In this document: piece by piece, positions 16,494 to 25,007 of the stretch
Numbering within the stretch: position 1 is the first letter of the stretch
Layout: every line of letters starts with the position of its first letter
Origin: Trueperella abortisuis
Lineage (GTDB): Bacteria > Actinomycetota > Actinomycetes > Actinomycetales > Actinomycetaceae
Direction of reading: 5' to 3'
Length of the DNA: 64,000 nt
NCBI RefSeq assembly: GCF_030811095.1
Contig: NZ_JAUSQL010000001.1
Location: 1,488,001-1,552,000, forward strand
Program-made: the position numbers and the translations under genes
Notes under the pieces: generated by a model
Seen by the model: the letters and a program-made list of their open reading frames with translations, nothing else
The model's database searches: none
What the model was told of the DNA's origin: nothing

Positions 16494-17189
16494 TTGTCTT
16501 CACTGAATATTTATTGTGATGAAAGCACACACTTGCCCAACGATGGGCAACCGTTTATGGTTCTCGGAGCCGTTGTTTGTCCGGTTAGCCGTTCTCGGGA
16601 AGTAAACGTGAGGCTCCGGGAGATTAAGGGCAAATACGGGTTACGTCCTGAATTCGAGTTCAAATGGACCAAAGTATCTCCCTCTAAGATCGACTTTTAT
16701 CTAGATGTCATCGACTATTTCTTTGATGATGACGATCTGAATTTCCGAGCTGTTATTGCCCCAAAGCAAGGACTTGACCACAGACGCTTCAACCAGACGC
16801 ACGATGACTGGTATTACAAAATGATGTTTTACCTTATTCGAAACGTGCTACCTGCGCAGGATAAGGCATTCATCTACCTAGATAAGAAGGATACGAATGG
16901 TCAAAAGAAAATCGACCGTTTAGGTAACGTGATTGCTAACGCAGAATATGACTTCGACCGAAGTAACATCCGGCGATTGCAGATTGTCGAATCACACCAT
17001 GTCGGGCTCTTACAACTCGCAGATTTACTCATCGGTGCGATTAATTATGCCAATCGTAACGACTCGATGAGCAAAGCAAAGCTTCGCTTAATCGCAAGAA
17101 TTCGAGAACGTTCTGGCGTTAGCTTGACCCAAACAACACTTCTATCAGAAACAAAAATGAACATTTTTCGGTGGCGGGCACAGGGATGA
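16494..17189 (+). CDS. DUF3800 domain protein
   Basis: A protein of 231 residues from TTG 16494, placed seven bases after a perfect AAGGAGG; the frame upstream to 16440 has no ribosome site. The N-terminus LNIYCDEST is the DUF3800 start, with the first conserved Asp-Glu pair. FKWTKVSPSKIDFYLDVIDYFF, FIYLDKKDTNG and the C-terminal HVGLLQLADLLIGAINYANR complete an RNase H-like layout with acidic residues. DUF3800 proteins are frequent in phages and islands and are suspected nucleases. It overlaps the next gene by ATGA, so the two form an operon that is now split by IS21. Confidence 0.85.
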   Translation: MSSLNIYCDESTHLPNDGQPFMVLGAVVCPVSRSREVNVRLREIKGKYGLRPEFEFKWTKVSPSKIDFYLDVIDYFFDDDDLNFRAVIAPKQGLDHRRFNQTHDDWYYKMMFYLIRNVLPAQDKAFIYLDKKDTNGQKKIDRLGNVIANAEYDFDRSNIRRLQIVESHHVGLLQLADLLIGAINYANRNDSMSKAKLRLIARIRERSGVSLTQTTLLSETKMNIFRWRAQG

Positions 17190-17328
17190 CCTTAAACGAC
17201 CGCTTTCCACTCGGGCCTTTTCTCGATCAGGAAATTTCAACGATCGACGATTACATCGAGGAACTGTATCAGCTTTTCTTATCCGACCTCGTTCAGCAGC
17301 CCCTACCGTGGAAAAATGAAGGCCTGCA

Positions 17329-17336
17329 TGTAAGCC
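17329..17336. repeat. IS21 target-site duplication, left copy
   Basis: TGTAAGCC immediately left of the element end TGTTGCG. The same eight bases stand right of the element at 20007-20014. Confidence 0.9.
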
Positions 17337-17366
17337 TGTTGCGAGCGTGGAAAATGAAGCGGTGTG

Positions 17367-17427
17367 GTGACGATCGTGAAGCGCGATGGTGAGCATCGTG
17401 AAGCGCGTGGGTGACGATTGTGAAGCG
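17367..17427 (+). repeat. IS21 left subterminal repeats, three copies at 22-bp steps
   Basis: GTGACGATCGTGAAGCG at 17367-17383, with one- or two-base variants at 17389-17405 and 17411-17427. The exact 22-base period puts them on one face of the helix, as expected for multiple IstA binding sites. Confidence 0.8.
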
Positions 17428-17460
17428 GTTGTCACCCACGCGCTTAGTTATTGCTGAGGA

Positions 17461-18228
17461 CTAGGACACTGTTGGTGCCAGCCTCATGTTCGGTCCGTCG
17501 ACGTTGACGATTTCTGCCCCGCCGACAAGGCGGTTGAGTAGGGATTCAGCCACGACTCGATCAGGCATTGATTCGTACCAGTCTTCTGGGGCGAATTGGG
17601 AAGTGACCATGGTCGATCCTCTGCCTTCTCGTGCTGCTAGAAGATTGAACAGCTCGTTGGCGGTTTCACCACTAATTGGAGTGGTGAGAAAGTCATCGAG
17701 GACGAGCAGGTCACAGCCAACTATCTGGTTGATGAATTTCAACCGTGCGGGATCGCTGCGGTCGAGTACGGCCAGTTGGTCGGCTAGGTCTGCGGTTCGG
17801 AAGAACTTGGCTGAATAGTCCCGCTTACATGCTTCGTGTAAGAGAGCGCAGGCTAGATAGGTCTTTCCGACTGATGATTTGCCCAGGATAACGACGTTGC
17901 TGGCGTGTTCTATCCATTGACAATGCGCTAGCCGGCTAGTTAACTCACGGGTGAGGTTGCGCTTTGGTGTGTGACGGATATCAGCAGCACAAGCATCGGG
18001 CAGGGGTGTCATTGATGCCTTGAGCAGTTTTGCAAATCGTCGCTCTGCTCGAGCTGCAACCTCTTTTTCTACAGCGAAGATGATCTTGTCTGAAAACGTC
18101 CACTCATCAAAGGCACTGTCATTGGCCATACTGATAACGGTCTGGCCAAAGGCAGTCATGCGTAGCTTGGTGAAGGTTTCCATCCACGTGTCGTCTAGAT
18201 GCTGACGTGGTGCGGTAGAAAAAGTCAT
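17461..18228 (-). CDS. istB: IS21-family transposition ATPase IstB
   Basis: A DnaC/DnaA-like AAA+ ATPase of 255 residues that selects target DNA and activates the IstA transposase. It has Walker A ILGKSSVGKTYLA (near residues 110-120), Walker B LLVLDDFLTTP and a sensor-type region STMVTSQFAPEDWYESM. The stop/start junction with istA is a single shared base region, so the two are translated together, as usual in IS21. Confidence 0.93.
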   Translation of the reverse strand: MTFSTAPRQHLDDTWMETFTKLRMTAFGQTVISMANDSAFDEWTFSDKIIFAVEKEVAARAERRFAKLLKASMTPLPDACAADIRHTPKRNLTRELTSRLAHCQWIEHASNVVILGKSSVGKTYLACALLHEACKRDYSAKFFRTADLADQLAVLDRSDPARLKFINQIVGCDLLVLDDFLTTPISGETANELFNLLAAREGRGSTMVTSQFAPEDWYESMPDRVVAESLLNRLVGGAEIVNVDGPNMRLAPTVS

Positions 18229-19883
18229 TAGTTGTCTCCTTCTTTCATCAAAGCACTCAGTGAGAATTGCTCACGCCCGCCGAGCATGCCGCGTGATTGG
18301 GAACGCGATGACGGTGCTGGCTGTGATGGAGTTGCTGGTGCAGATTCCCGCGTGGGCGGGGCGGTTGGCCGTGTGGATTGTTCATGGCGGATGACTGCCA
18401 TCATGTTCTTGACCGCGGTGTAGCTAATAGCTCGTTGGCGGTGGCCTTCATCTCCTAGAAGGCGCTGGCATGCTTGCTCGAGAATTAGTTTATTCTCTGT
18501 AGCTTTACCTAGCTTGATGATGTTGCGGGCTGGTTGAAAGCCTTGGGCTGTAATCTTTTTCGATGCCAACAACGCTTCAACAGCTTGCCGGGTATACGGC
18601 CCAATCCGGGATGCTTGGGTCACAAAGTACGACGGTGTCCATAGGTTCCTAGCCTGGGCCATCCCCGGCGGAGCGTGTTCAACATCGGTGACATAGGCAC
18701 CGCGTTGGACACTGACCTGGTGACGAGCCTGAGCTTGGCCATCGGCAAAGACATCAAGGATCTGCCCACGGATACGCACATCAACACTTCGTCCCACCAG
18801 CTGGTAAGGCACCGAGTATTTCACGGTATTGATCGTGATATGCCAGTCAGGAGTGACTTTCGACTTCTTCCACACGGTATCTACCCACCCTGTTGCAGGA
18901 AGATTACCTAGTTCGTCAGATTCGAGTTCTTCGAAGATATCCTGGCGGCTACGTTGCTGATTGCGAAACGGGCGGCGATGATTAATCGCCTCAACCTGTC
19001 CGGCAACCGCGTCATTAAGGTCGTCAAGGCTGGCAAAGACCACATCGGCAAGTTTGCGAATCACCCAGTTGGTTACAATCTTGACTCCAGATTCCACATT
19101 GCCTTTTTCACGTGGGCGAACAGGATTAGTTGGAAGAGCAGCAGTGTTGTAGTGCTCGAGAAATTCCTCATACTTCGCGTTGACTCGTCGTGCGCGTTCA
19201 CCTTTGGCAATCTGATTCGATGCCGTAGACGCATTATCAGGAACAACCACCTCAGTAACGCCACCGAAATACTCGAAGGCCAAGCGGTGCCCTTCCAGCC
19301 ACGAGGGTTGTTTTTCATCAATGAAGCCATGGGCAAAGACCATTCCTGAATACGGCAGTGAAGCAACAAAGATATGGATCTTGCTGCGTTTAGCCGTAAT
19401 CGGATCAACAACTGCCATGGTCGACCCCGCCCAATCCACCTGCATGGTATGGCCCGGCTGGTGCACAATCAGTGCGGTCACGCCTTGGGTGGCAACATGG
19501 GCAGCCACCAGCTGGCGGAAGCGCTCATAGCTATAGAACTTCAGACCACGTGGTGCTGGTTGGTCAAGATAGGTCGACCACAGCACTCGCAGTGGAGTCT
19601 TGTTCCTGCCGGTACGAGCTTTGATCACAACATCGAAATCGATACCAACGAAGTCATCAGCGACTACGAGTCGACCATCACCAATGAGATCAGTAATCGC
19701 CGAATCGTCTAACGACTCTAAAAGTTCACTGGTGATGCCATGGGAATCAATGGCTTTGCGCGCTTTGGCAATCGTGGCCTGAGCAGCACCACAGCGTTGT
19801 TGTATCTGCCGATACGAGAGCCCCTGAAGCAGGAGCTTGATAATCAACCGGTAATCAGTCACGGCTGACGTCCTTTCTAACAA
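18228..19883 (-). CDS. istA: IS21-family transposase IstA
   Basis: A 551-residue DDE transposase. An N-terminal helix-turn-helix (LLLQGLSYRQIQQRCGAAQATIAKARKAI) is followed by the integrase core: VDWAGSTMAVVDP with the first Asp, VVPDNAS with the second, and the Glu in REKGNVES. The C-terminal part is a basic beta domain (GRSVDVRIRGQILDVFADG) and a low-complexity tail. The full family length and unbroken frame suggest an active protein. It is followed by istB. Confidence 0.93.
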   Translation of the reverse strand: MLERTSAVTDYRLIIKLLLQGLSYRQIQQRCGAAQATIAKARKAIDSHGITSELLESLDDSAITDLIGDGRLVVADDFVGIDFDVVIKARTGRNKTPLRVLWSTYLDQPAPRGLKFYSYERFRQLVAAHVATQGVTALIVHQPGHTMQVDWAGSTMAVVDPITAKRSKIHIFVASLPYSGMVFAHGFIDEKQPSWLEGHRLAFEYFGGVTEVVVPDNASTASNQIAKGERARRVNAKYEEFLEHYNTAALPTNPVRPREKGNVESGVKIVTNWVIRKLADVVFASLDDLNDAVAGQVEAINHRRPFRNQQRSRQDIFEELESDELGNLPATGWVDTVWKKSKVTPDWHITINTVKYSVPYQLVGRSVDVRIRGQILDVFADGQAQARHQVSVQRGAYVTDVEHAPPGMAQARNLWTPSYFVTQASRIGPYTRQAVEALLASKKITAQGFQPARNIIKLGKATENKLILEQACQRLLGDEGHRQRAISYTAVKNMMAVIRHEQSTRPTAPPTRESAPATPSQPAPSSRSQSRGMLGGREQFSLSALMKEGDN

Positions 19884-19937
19884 GCACGCAACCGGATTGT
19901 CACGTGCTAGTAGAAATAGTTATCAGCCCACCGAAAG

Positions 19938-19976
19938 TGCTTCACGATCGTCACCACACCGCTTCACGATCGTCAC
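19938..19976 (-). repeat. IS21 right subterminal repeats, two copies at a 22-bp step
   Basis: The same 17-base unit as on the left side, inverted, at 19938-19954 and 19960-19976. Confidence 0.8.
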
Positions 19977-20006
19977 CACCCTGCTTCAAAAAGCACGTTC
20001 CTAACA

Positions 20007-20014
20007 TGTAAGCC
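20007..20014. repeat. IS21 target-site duplication, right copy
   Basis: TGTAAGCC directly after the element end CCTAACA, matching 17329-17336. Confidence 0.9.
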
Positions 20015-20484
20015 TTCGTAGACATCCGGAGGTCGAAGGCCGCCACGCAGTTTTTTGGCACATTATCTCTGGAGGTTCAGGAACCGAAATTTCACGCCAG
20101 CTAGAAATGCAACGATGCATCCGCCTAAAATGGGTACGCATTCTTGTTGAGATCTTCAACACCGAATTTCCAGATGAGATTGATATTCGCTGGTGGTTAG
20201 ACAACAAACGCACATCACGACCGCGCTACGTCCTCACGCGCCCAGAATTCGACTATATCGTGGTCATTGAACAGCGACTTGACTACGCGCTGCTAGTCAC
20301 CGCATACTTCGCTGAACACGAACACCGCCGACAAAAGCTCAAGAAAGAGCACGACGAGTATTGGCAAAAGCAAGAGCCGCCCACTCGGTGAACGGCTCCA
20401 GATACTCCTTCAACACCTGGTTGATGAGCTGCTTTTAGCTTAGCATCATATTCGAGCTAGCGGACAAAAGTTATTGGTTTTGGG

Positions 20485-20966
20485 TTAGTAGTCGTTGCGG
20501 TAGGGCGTGTGGGTGTGGAGCTCGTTCCAATCGAGGCCGTTGCCCCAGCGGCGGGTGTTACGGTTGGCTCGGCGTTTAGCTGCGGCTTGCTGGTAGGCGC
20601 GTGTGATGTCGGTATTGGTGGGCATGATCCGCAGGATGTGGGCTGGGCTGGCAGGGGTCTCGGTGTGCTGGTAGCACCACCACAACACGGTCTTGACTTG
20701 GTGATCAAGACTCATCCCTCGATGGTTTCGTAGCAGGGCTCTGAGCTGGGTGTTGATCCCACCCTCGATCCGATTCGATGTCGGGGGAATGGGATCGTCT
20801 TCTATGTGGAGGGCGGGGTCGAGATAGGTAAAGAGCGTGCCCTTCTTCACCAGCGTGTTCAACGAGTTCTTCGCCTGAATCAGCCGAGCATGCGTGGGAA
20901 CGAGGCGCCCGTCTGGTAGGCGGGTGCGGTCGGCGAGGAACTGTTTGTAGGTGGTGTTCCAGGTAG
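20485..20966 (-). pseudogene. IS1249-like transposase, C-terminal fragment
   Basis: About 160 residues of the C-terminal end of a MULE-type transposase: PTSNRIEGGINTQLRALLRN, HRGMSLDHQVKTVLWWCYQH, and a basic RRWGNGLDWNELH end, matching actinobacterial IS1249-like elements. The N-terminal half is missing because the IS256-type element begins at 20966. No matching N-terminal text is found on its far side. It is a remnant. Confidence 0.75.
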
Positions 20967-22413
20967 AGGGTGTCAAATGGTTTGTGTATGAGGATCTGAT
21001 GAAAGGATTCGATTATGACCATGACACGTGATGAGAAGACCCGCCCGGCTGGCGCCGATGTTGTTGGGCAGCTGAAGGCTAACGGTGCTTTAGACGATCT
21101 ATTTGCCCGCATTGATTCTGGCCAGATCGAGCTGACCGGGGATGGGGGAATGATCCCCGCACTGATCAAGGAAGCCCTGGAGCGCGGCTTGCAGGCCGAG
21201 ATGACCTCACACCTGGGATATGAGCCCCGCGATCGGCAGGCTAAGGCCGAATCTGACCGGCCAATCAACGCCCGTAACGGGTCGTATACCAAGACCGTGG
21301 CTAGCGAGGTTGGCGATATTGAGCTGACCATTGCCCGGGACCGTGAAGGCTCTCTTTCACCCCCAGGTTGGTGCCCAAAGGTTCACGGCGCCTAGGTGGG
21401 CTGGATCAAATGATTATCAGCCTTCATGCCGGTTCGATGACCGCAGGCGATATTCAGCATCATCTGGCTAAGACGATCGGCACGGAGCTATCCCATGAGA
21501 CGATCGCTAAAATATTACCGACACGCCCCGAGAGTCGGTCACCACCTGGCAGGAGCGGACCTGACAAGAGTTCTACCCGGTGATCTACCAGGTGCAATCC
21601 GGGTTAAGGTCCGTGACCAAGGCCGGGCGGGCTCCAAGGCTGCTCATATTCGGGGTAGGGGCCTGCATGGAGGGCATCAAGCACGTCTTGGGTATCTGGG
21701 TCCAGGACAACGAAGGGTCCTCGTTTTGGGCTTCCGTGTGCTCCCAACTAGCCAACCGGGGTATTCAAGACGTGCTGATTGTGTTGTGAGGTGCTGGTGG
21801 GCTTGCCTGAGGCTACCTTGGCCACCTGGCCCAACTCGCTAGTCCAAACCTGCACACGTTCACCTGATCCGGGCCGCGAAGTACTTCGTGGCCTACCAGG
21901 ACCGCAAGGCCGTCTCGGCCTCGCTGAAGACGATCTACACCGCCAGCAGCGAGCAGGTCGCTCAAGAGGCCCTAGAGGCCTTCGCCGCCTTGGACCTGGG
22001 CCAGAAGTACCCCTTCGGCGGTAGCGACCTGGCGTAACGCCTAGGGGGGCGCAACACCGGCGTTCTTGCAGTTCCCGCCAGCCTTGCGCAAGGTTCTACA
22101 CGACTAACGCTATCGAGTCACCCAGCTACCAGCTGCGTAAGGTGAGGCAGAATCGCTCTCAGTTCCCTACCGATGAGGCGGGTCTCAAGCTGTTGTGGCT
22201 AGCTATTTGCGATATTGAAGATACCCGGGCCCGCCGGTGGGCCAAGGACAAAGGCAAAGCCGCCGCAGAGCCTAAGGCGCGGGCCGACTGATCGAAGGGC
22301 AGGTGAAGGCGAACTGGAAACAGGCCCTGGCCCAACTAGCCGCGGCCTACCCCGACCGCATGAACCCCTACCTATAAAACAACCCCTTCATACACAACAA
22401 ACTTGACAAGCTC
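20966..22413. mobile_element. IS256-family element, inactive
   Basis: The ends are inverted repeats: left GAGGGTGTCAAATGG-TTTGTGTATGA, right (inward) GAGCTTGTCAAGTTTGTTGTGTATGA. The flanks (TCCAGGTA left, GCCTGGGT right) do not match, so no target duplication remains and an adjacent deletion is likely. The single transposase gene is broken in several places. Confidence 0.75.
21015..22377 (+). pseudogene. IS256-family (mutator type) transposase, multiply frameshifted
   Basis: The first frame gives a normal N-terminus (DDLFARIDSGQIELTGDGGM, EALERGLQAEMTSHLGYEP, ARNGSYTKTVASEVGDIEL) until about 21350, where an apparent CT dinucleotide insertion shifts it. Family text then recurs in other frames: LVPKGSRRLGGLDQMIISLHAG (split), GTELSHETIAKI, KHVLGIWVQDNEGSSFWASV, LANRGIQDVLIV, and ends near MNPYL. 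At least four frame changes are needed, so no transposase is made. Confidence 0.85.
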
Positions 22414-22625
22414 GCCTGGGTGATACTGATTTTGTTGCAATCATCAGCTTTCGTTCTACTCTACCCAAGGAATACCTCAGCCGGCCCGAGTGTGCAGACA
22501 AGCTACCAAGAAGTGCTGCGACTATCCGGCTTGCTCCAGATAATCTCCTATCCTGCTCGACTATCAACGATCAAGCGGTAAGAGCTTTCGAAGATAAGCT
22601 GAACCGAACAATCAGAGGGAGATAG
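22414..22625 (+). pseudogene. Possible C-terminal remnant of an unknown gene cut by the IS256 element
   Basis: One frame is open from the IS end to TAG at 22623-22625 and reads like protein: TDFVAIISFRSTLPKEYLSR, then RAFEDKLNRTIRGR. It has no start codon with a ribosome site and no recognised domain. It is probably the truncated end of a gene whose front was lost with the insertion. Confidence 0.35.
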
Positions 22626-22675
22626 ACCACCTGAAAAGCTCCACAACATTACTTATTATCTGGGACAATCGAAAC

Positions 22676-23839
22676 ATGGGCGAAAACAGCGACGGCACGG
22701 GCACCTTTCCCTTCAACATTCAACAGGATGATTCGGATGCCGAATTTGACTATAACGATGATGGAAGCATTCGAAGCATTCAGATTTCAACTCAGAATCT
22801 TCTGAAGAGAAAAAATAAAGTGCGGCGGGGCAACATAACAAACAAAGAAATCCGTGATGAACTCACTCGGACCAAATGGGAGATATTCCCCGCGATTGAG
22901 AACGCCAACTATTACGGAGATGTACGGCTCTCACCCATTTCAAGCGGATCTGAGGCTTCCCACTCGGGGATAACGAATGGCAATAACGCGGCATCGCACA
23001 TTTCGTCCGCTGTTCAAGGCAGTGTTCTGTCTCTTCTGAAGGCAGACGAGCCCAATGACCTTGACTACCTCACCTATGGAATGACCCCTAAAGAAGCATT
23101 AAGTCAAATGCAAAGCACGGGGCGGAGCAAAATGCCTTTGTTCTTCAACGAAGAAGATATGAGCTCGATGATTGGTTCTGTAACTGTGTCTGATCTTGCT
23201 TTTGGGATTGCTGAGGGCAAAAGAAAACTGGTTGAGATGGCACAGACTCAGGTGCCGGTTTTCCCAACGGAAAGCAAGCTTTCTGATTGTATCCCTTCTA
23301 TTCTGCAAAACGGATTCATCTATGGCTCCGACAGCAACAGACAAATCGTTCAAATTTACACGCTTGCTGATCTAGCAAAGCACCTTCACTCAACATCCGA
23401 AATGTTCTTGCGAGTGCAAGAGATAGAAAACTTGATACGAAGAATTCTAAGTCAGGCTACCGAAGACCAGCTGAAAAAGGCAGTAGCAAGCACCCCGGCT
23501 CTAACCGAGATTAAGAAATCAAATAATAGCGCCCCGTTATTCACGCAAGAGGATATTAGCTACGGCCTTTCCAACGAATCTGAACGTTACGTGGAAACAT
23601 TAACGTTCGCTGGCTATATGAAATGCTTCAGCTCTGAAGTTGTGTGGGATAGCTGCTTCGGCAACATTAACGGACTGGACAGAGATAAATGTCTTAGCGC
23701 ATTGAACGATGCTCGGTTAGCTCGCAATAAAGTGATGCACATCAGTAACGACGAAATTGTGGAAACCTTAACACCGTCCTTCGAGTGTTTGGCTGTTTGG
23801 CTCCGCAAAGCTGCTCCCGAAGAACAGCAAGAACAATAA
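22676..23839 (+). CDS. CBS-HEPN fusion protein, possible nucleotide-sensing RNase
   Basis: A protein of 387 residues from ATG 22676, with no clear ribosome site. Residues 1-145 are polar and not recognised. Residues about 150-240 look like a CBS pair (the second: VFPTESKLSDCIPSILQNGF, then IVQIYTLADLAKHL). A LRVQEIENLIRRIL helix follows, and then a HEPN domain with LTFAGYMKC, DRDKCLSALNDARLARNKVMH; the RNKVMH segment (Arg350-His355) is the Rx4H signature of HEPN ribonucleases. CBS domains bind adenosyl nucleotides; HEPN proteins often act in phage defence. Lone gene beside a tRNA in an island. Enzyme activity is inference. Confidence 0.75.
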   Translation: MGENSDGTGTFPFNIQQDDSDAEFDYNDDGSIRSIQISTQNLLKRKNKVRRGNITNKEIRDELTRTKWEIFPAIENANYYGDVRLSPISSGSEASHSGITNGNNAASHISSAVQGSVLSLLKADEPNDLDYLTYGMTPKEALSQMQSTGRSKMPLFFNEEDMSSMIGSVTVSDLAFGIAEGKRKLVEMAQTQVPVFPTESKLSDCIPSILQNGFIYGSDSNRQIVQIYTLADLAKHLHSTSEMFLRVQEIENLIRRILSQATEDQLKKAVASTPALTEIKKSNNSAPLFTQEDISYGLSNESERYVETLTFAGYMKCFSSEVVWDSCFGNINGLDRDKCLSALNDARLARNKVMHISNDEIVETLTPSFECLAVWLRKAAPEEQQEQ

Positions 23840-24110
23840 ATTCGGATGCGCTATCTGCCGCTACACGCCCATAATCAAGGAGTTAGAAGCGTTTGGCGAA
23901 AACAGAGCCTTTAACGGGTGGCGCACTATTTGACGGAATCGCAAAGTTCGCAAAACCCAACGCACTGGCGAGGAATGCGAAACAACCGTTTCCTCTTGTC
24001 TCGGATCTCTTGACACCAGAAAAGAGCACAAAAACTCTTCCACAAGCGCAAACACCACTTTTCAGTCCAACAAACAGGGTGCCCACTGTGTATCAAAATG
24101 AGCGTCCAAA
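23840..24110. other. Gene-free stretch between the island's last gene and the tRNA
   Basis: About 270 bases with no credible gene; the frames that cross it run into the tRNA. This is where an attachment site or integrase remnant would be expected. No integrase text was found in either strand. Confidence 0.4.
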
Positions 24111-24186
24111 TGGTGGAGCTAAGGGGATTCGAACCCCTGACCTCTTCCATGCCATGGAAGCGCGCTACCAACTGCGCCATAGCCCC
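24111..24186 (-). tRNA. tRNA-Ala (anticodon GGC)
   Basis: The minus strand gives a 76-base cloverleaf: acceptor GGGGCTA pairs TAGCTCC (one G-T), a D arm GCGC-AGTTGGTA-GCGC, an anticodon stem CTTCC/GGAAG with loop ATGGCAT (anticodon GGC), and a T arm CAGGGGTTCGAATCCCCTT. The discriminator A and CCA are encoded. Its 3' end faces the mobile island on the left, the usual arrangement when an element inserts into a tRNA 3' end. Confidence 0.95.
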
Positions 24187-24263
24187 TTGAGACTTGTTTT
24201 ATATTACTCAGAACTACCCACCAGCGCCAATTCAGCGAGGCTCTGAACGGGTGAAACCGCTCA

Positions 24264-25007
24264 CTACCTGTACGGCAGCCCGCAAACAGGTTCTCCCGCA
24301 CTCGCGCCCAGGTTGTAGGAACGCATCCGCCACACGGGATTGGCCGACGGCCGAGGCTCAATGATCGACCAGTGGCAGTTGTCCATCCCTTGCAGTCCCA
24401 CCCACTCGGAGGGATTCTGCCCAAGCATGCTCATCACCCCGTTCGCGATGGAGCCACCGTGCGCGACGAACACGATCGTCACGACGTCGTCCTGGCTCGC
24501 CACGCCTCCTTCTCCCGCCGCGCGAACACTTGATCCGCAGCCCGTGGCGTCGCCACCAGCTGCGGCGCCCGCGGCAAGCTCTCGCCTAACCTCGCTCAGC
24601 GCACGCTCGACCGCACGGTGTACGCGGTGCCCGCACGCCTCCCGGCTCTCGACTCCCACGCCCTTCGGCTCGCGCCCTTCGCGCCACGCCTTCCACTGTT
24701 CAGGGTCGCGGGCGCGAATCTCGGCAGATGTCAGGCCCTCCCACGGCCCGTAGGCCCGTTCGCGCAAGCCGGCGTCGCGTCGGATCTCCACCCCGGTCGC
24801 ATCCGCAAGGTATTGAGCCGTCTGCAACGCTCGCCCCAGGTCTGAGGAATAGATCCACCCCGGCTTCATCCGGGCCAACTCCTTGGCTGCCACGGCCGCT
24901 TGCGCATGCCCAACATCGTTAAGCGGGAAGTCCTGCGAGCCCTGGATCCGCATCGAGGCGTTTTGGACCGTCTGGCCATGCCTCCAAAAGACAAGGCGTA
25001 GCCTCAC
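24264..25007 (-). CDS. Histidine phosphatase family protein (phosphoglycerate-mutase-like)
   Basis: A protein of 247 residues with the catalytic RHG motif near the start (LVFWRHGQTVQN, His10), SSDLGRALQTAQYLA, the acidic LRERAYGPWEGLT and the second catalytic His in VFVAHGGSIANGV. It removes phosphate from small molecules; the exact substrate cannot be read from sequence. A low-complexity AAGAAAGGDATG insertion precedes the last motif. It overlaps rsfS by four bases and closes the nadD-rsfS operon, as in many actinobacteria. Confidence 0.88.
   Translation of the reverse strand: MRLRLVFWRHGQTVQNASMRIQGSQDFPLNDVGHAQAAVAAKELARMKPGWIYSSDLGRALQTAQYLADATGVEIRRDAGLRERAYGPWEGLTSAEIRARDPEQWKAWREGREPKGVGVESREACGHRVHRAVERALSEVRRELAAGAAAGGDATGCGSSVRAAGEGGVASQDDVVTIVFVAHGGSIANGVMSMLGQNPSEWVGLQGMDNCHWSIIEPRPSANPVWRMRSYNLGASAGEPVCGLPYR

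Larger units (their letters stand above)
17337..20006. mobile_element. IS21-family insertion sequence, complete (2670 bp)
   Basis: Both ends begin with TGTT (left TGTTGCGAGCGTG; right, read inwards, TGTTAGGAACGTG) and share a longer imperfect inverted repeat that ends GGTGGTGACGATCG on the right and GTGTGGTGACGATCG on the left. It carries intact istA and istB on the minus strand and is flanked by an 8-bp duplication (TGTAAGCC). It interrupts the DUF3800 partner gene. Intact genes and a perfect duplication indicate a recent event. Confidence 0.95.
17186..20391 (+). pseudogene. DUF3800 partner gene (possible BECR-type RNase fold), split by IS21
   Basis: Joining 17186-17336 to 20015-20391, with the insertion and one target copy removed, gives an unbroken 175-residue protein, so the insertion is the only lesion. 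The N-terminus has FLDQEISTIDDYIEELYQLF; the join reads GLHVSLRRHPEVEGRHAVFW; the C-terminus has YVLTRPEFDYIVVIEQR and DYALLVTAYFAEHEHRRQKL. That ending (strand, basic residue, YIVV, LVTAY) resembles RelE-like/BECR toxins encoded by phages, and it commonly neighbours DUF3800. The toxin reading is inference. It overlaps the DUF3800 gene by four bases. Confidence 0.85.

Noticed and set aside
17367..17427. Regular 22-base repeats as a CRISPR array
   Set aside because: Spacers would be only 5 bases; the repeats are inside IS21 ends and occur inverted at its other end.
23893..24246. Plus-strand frame of 117 codons
   Set aside because: It runs through the tRNA and has no family text.
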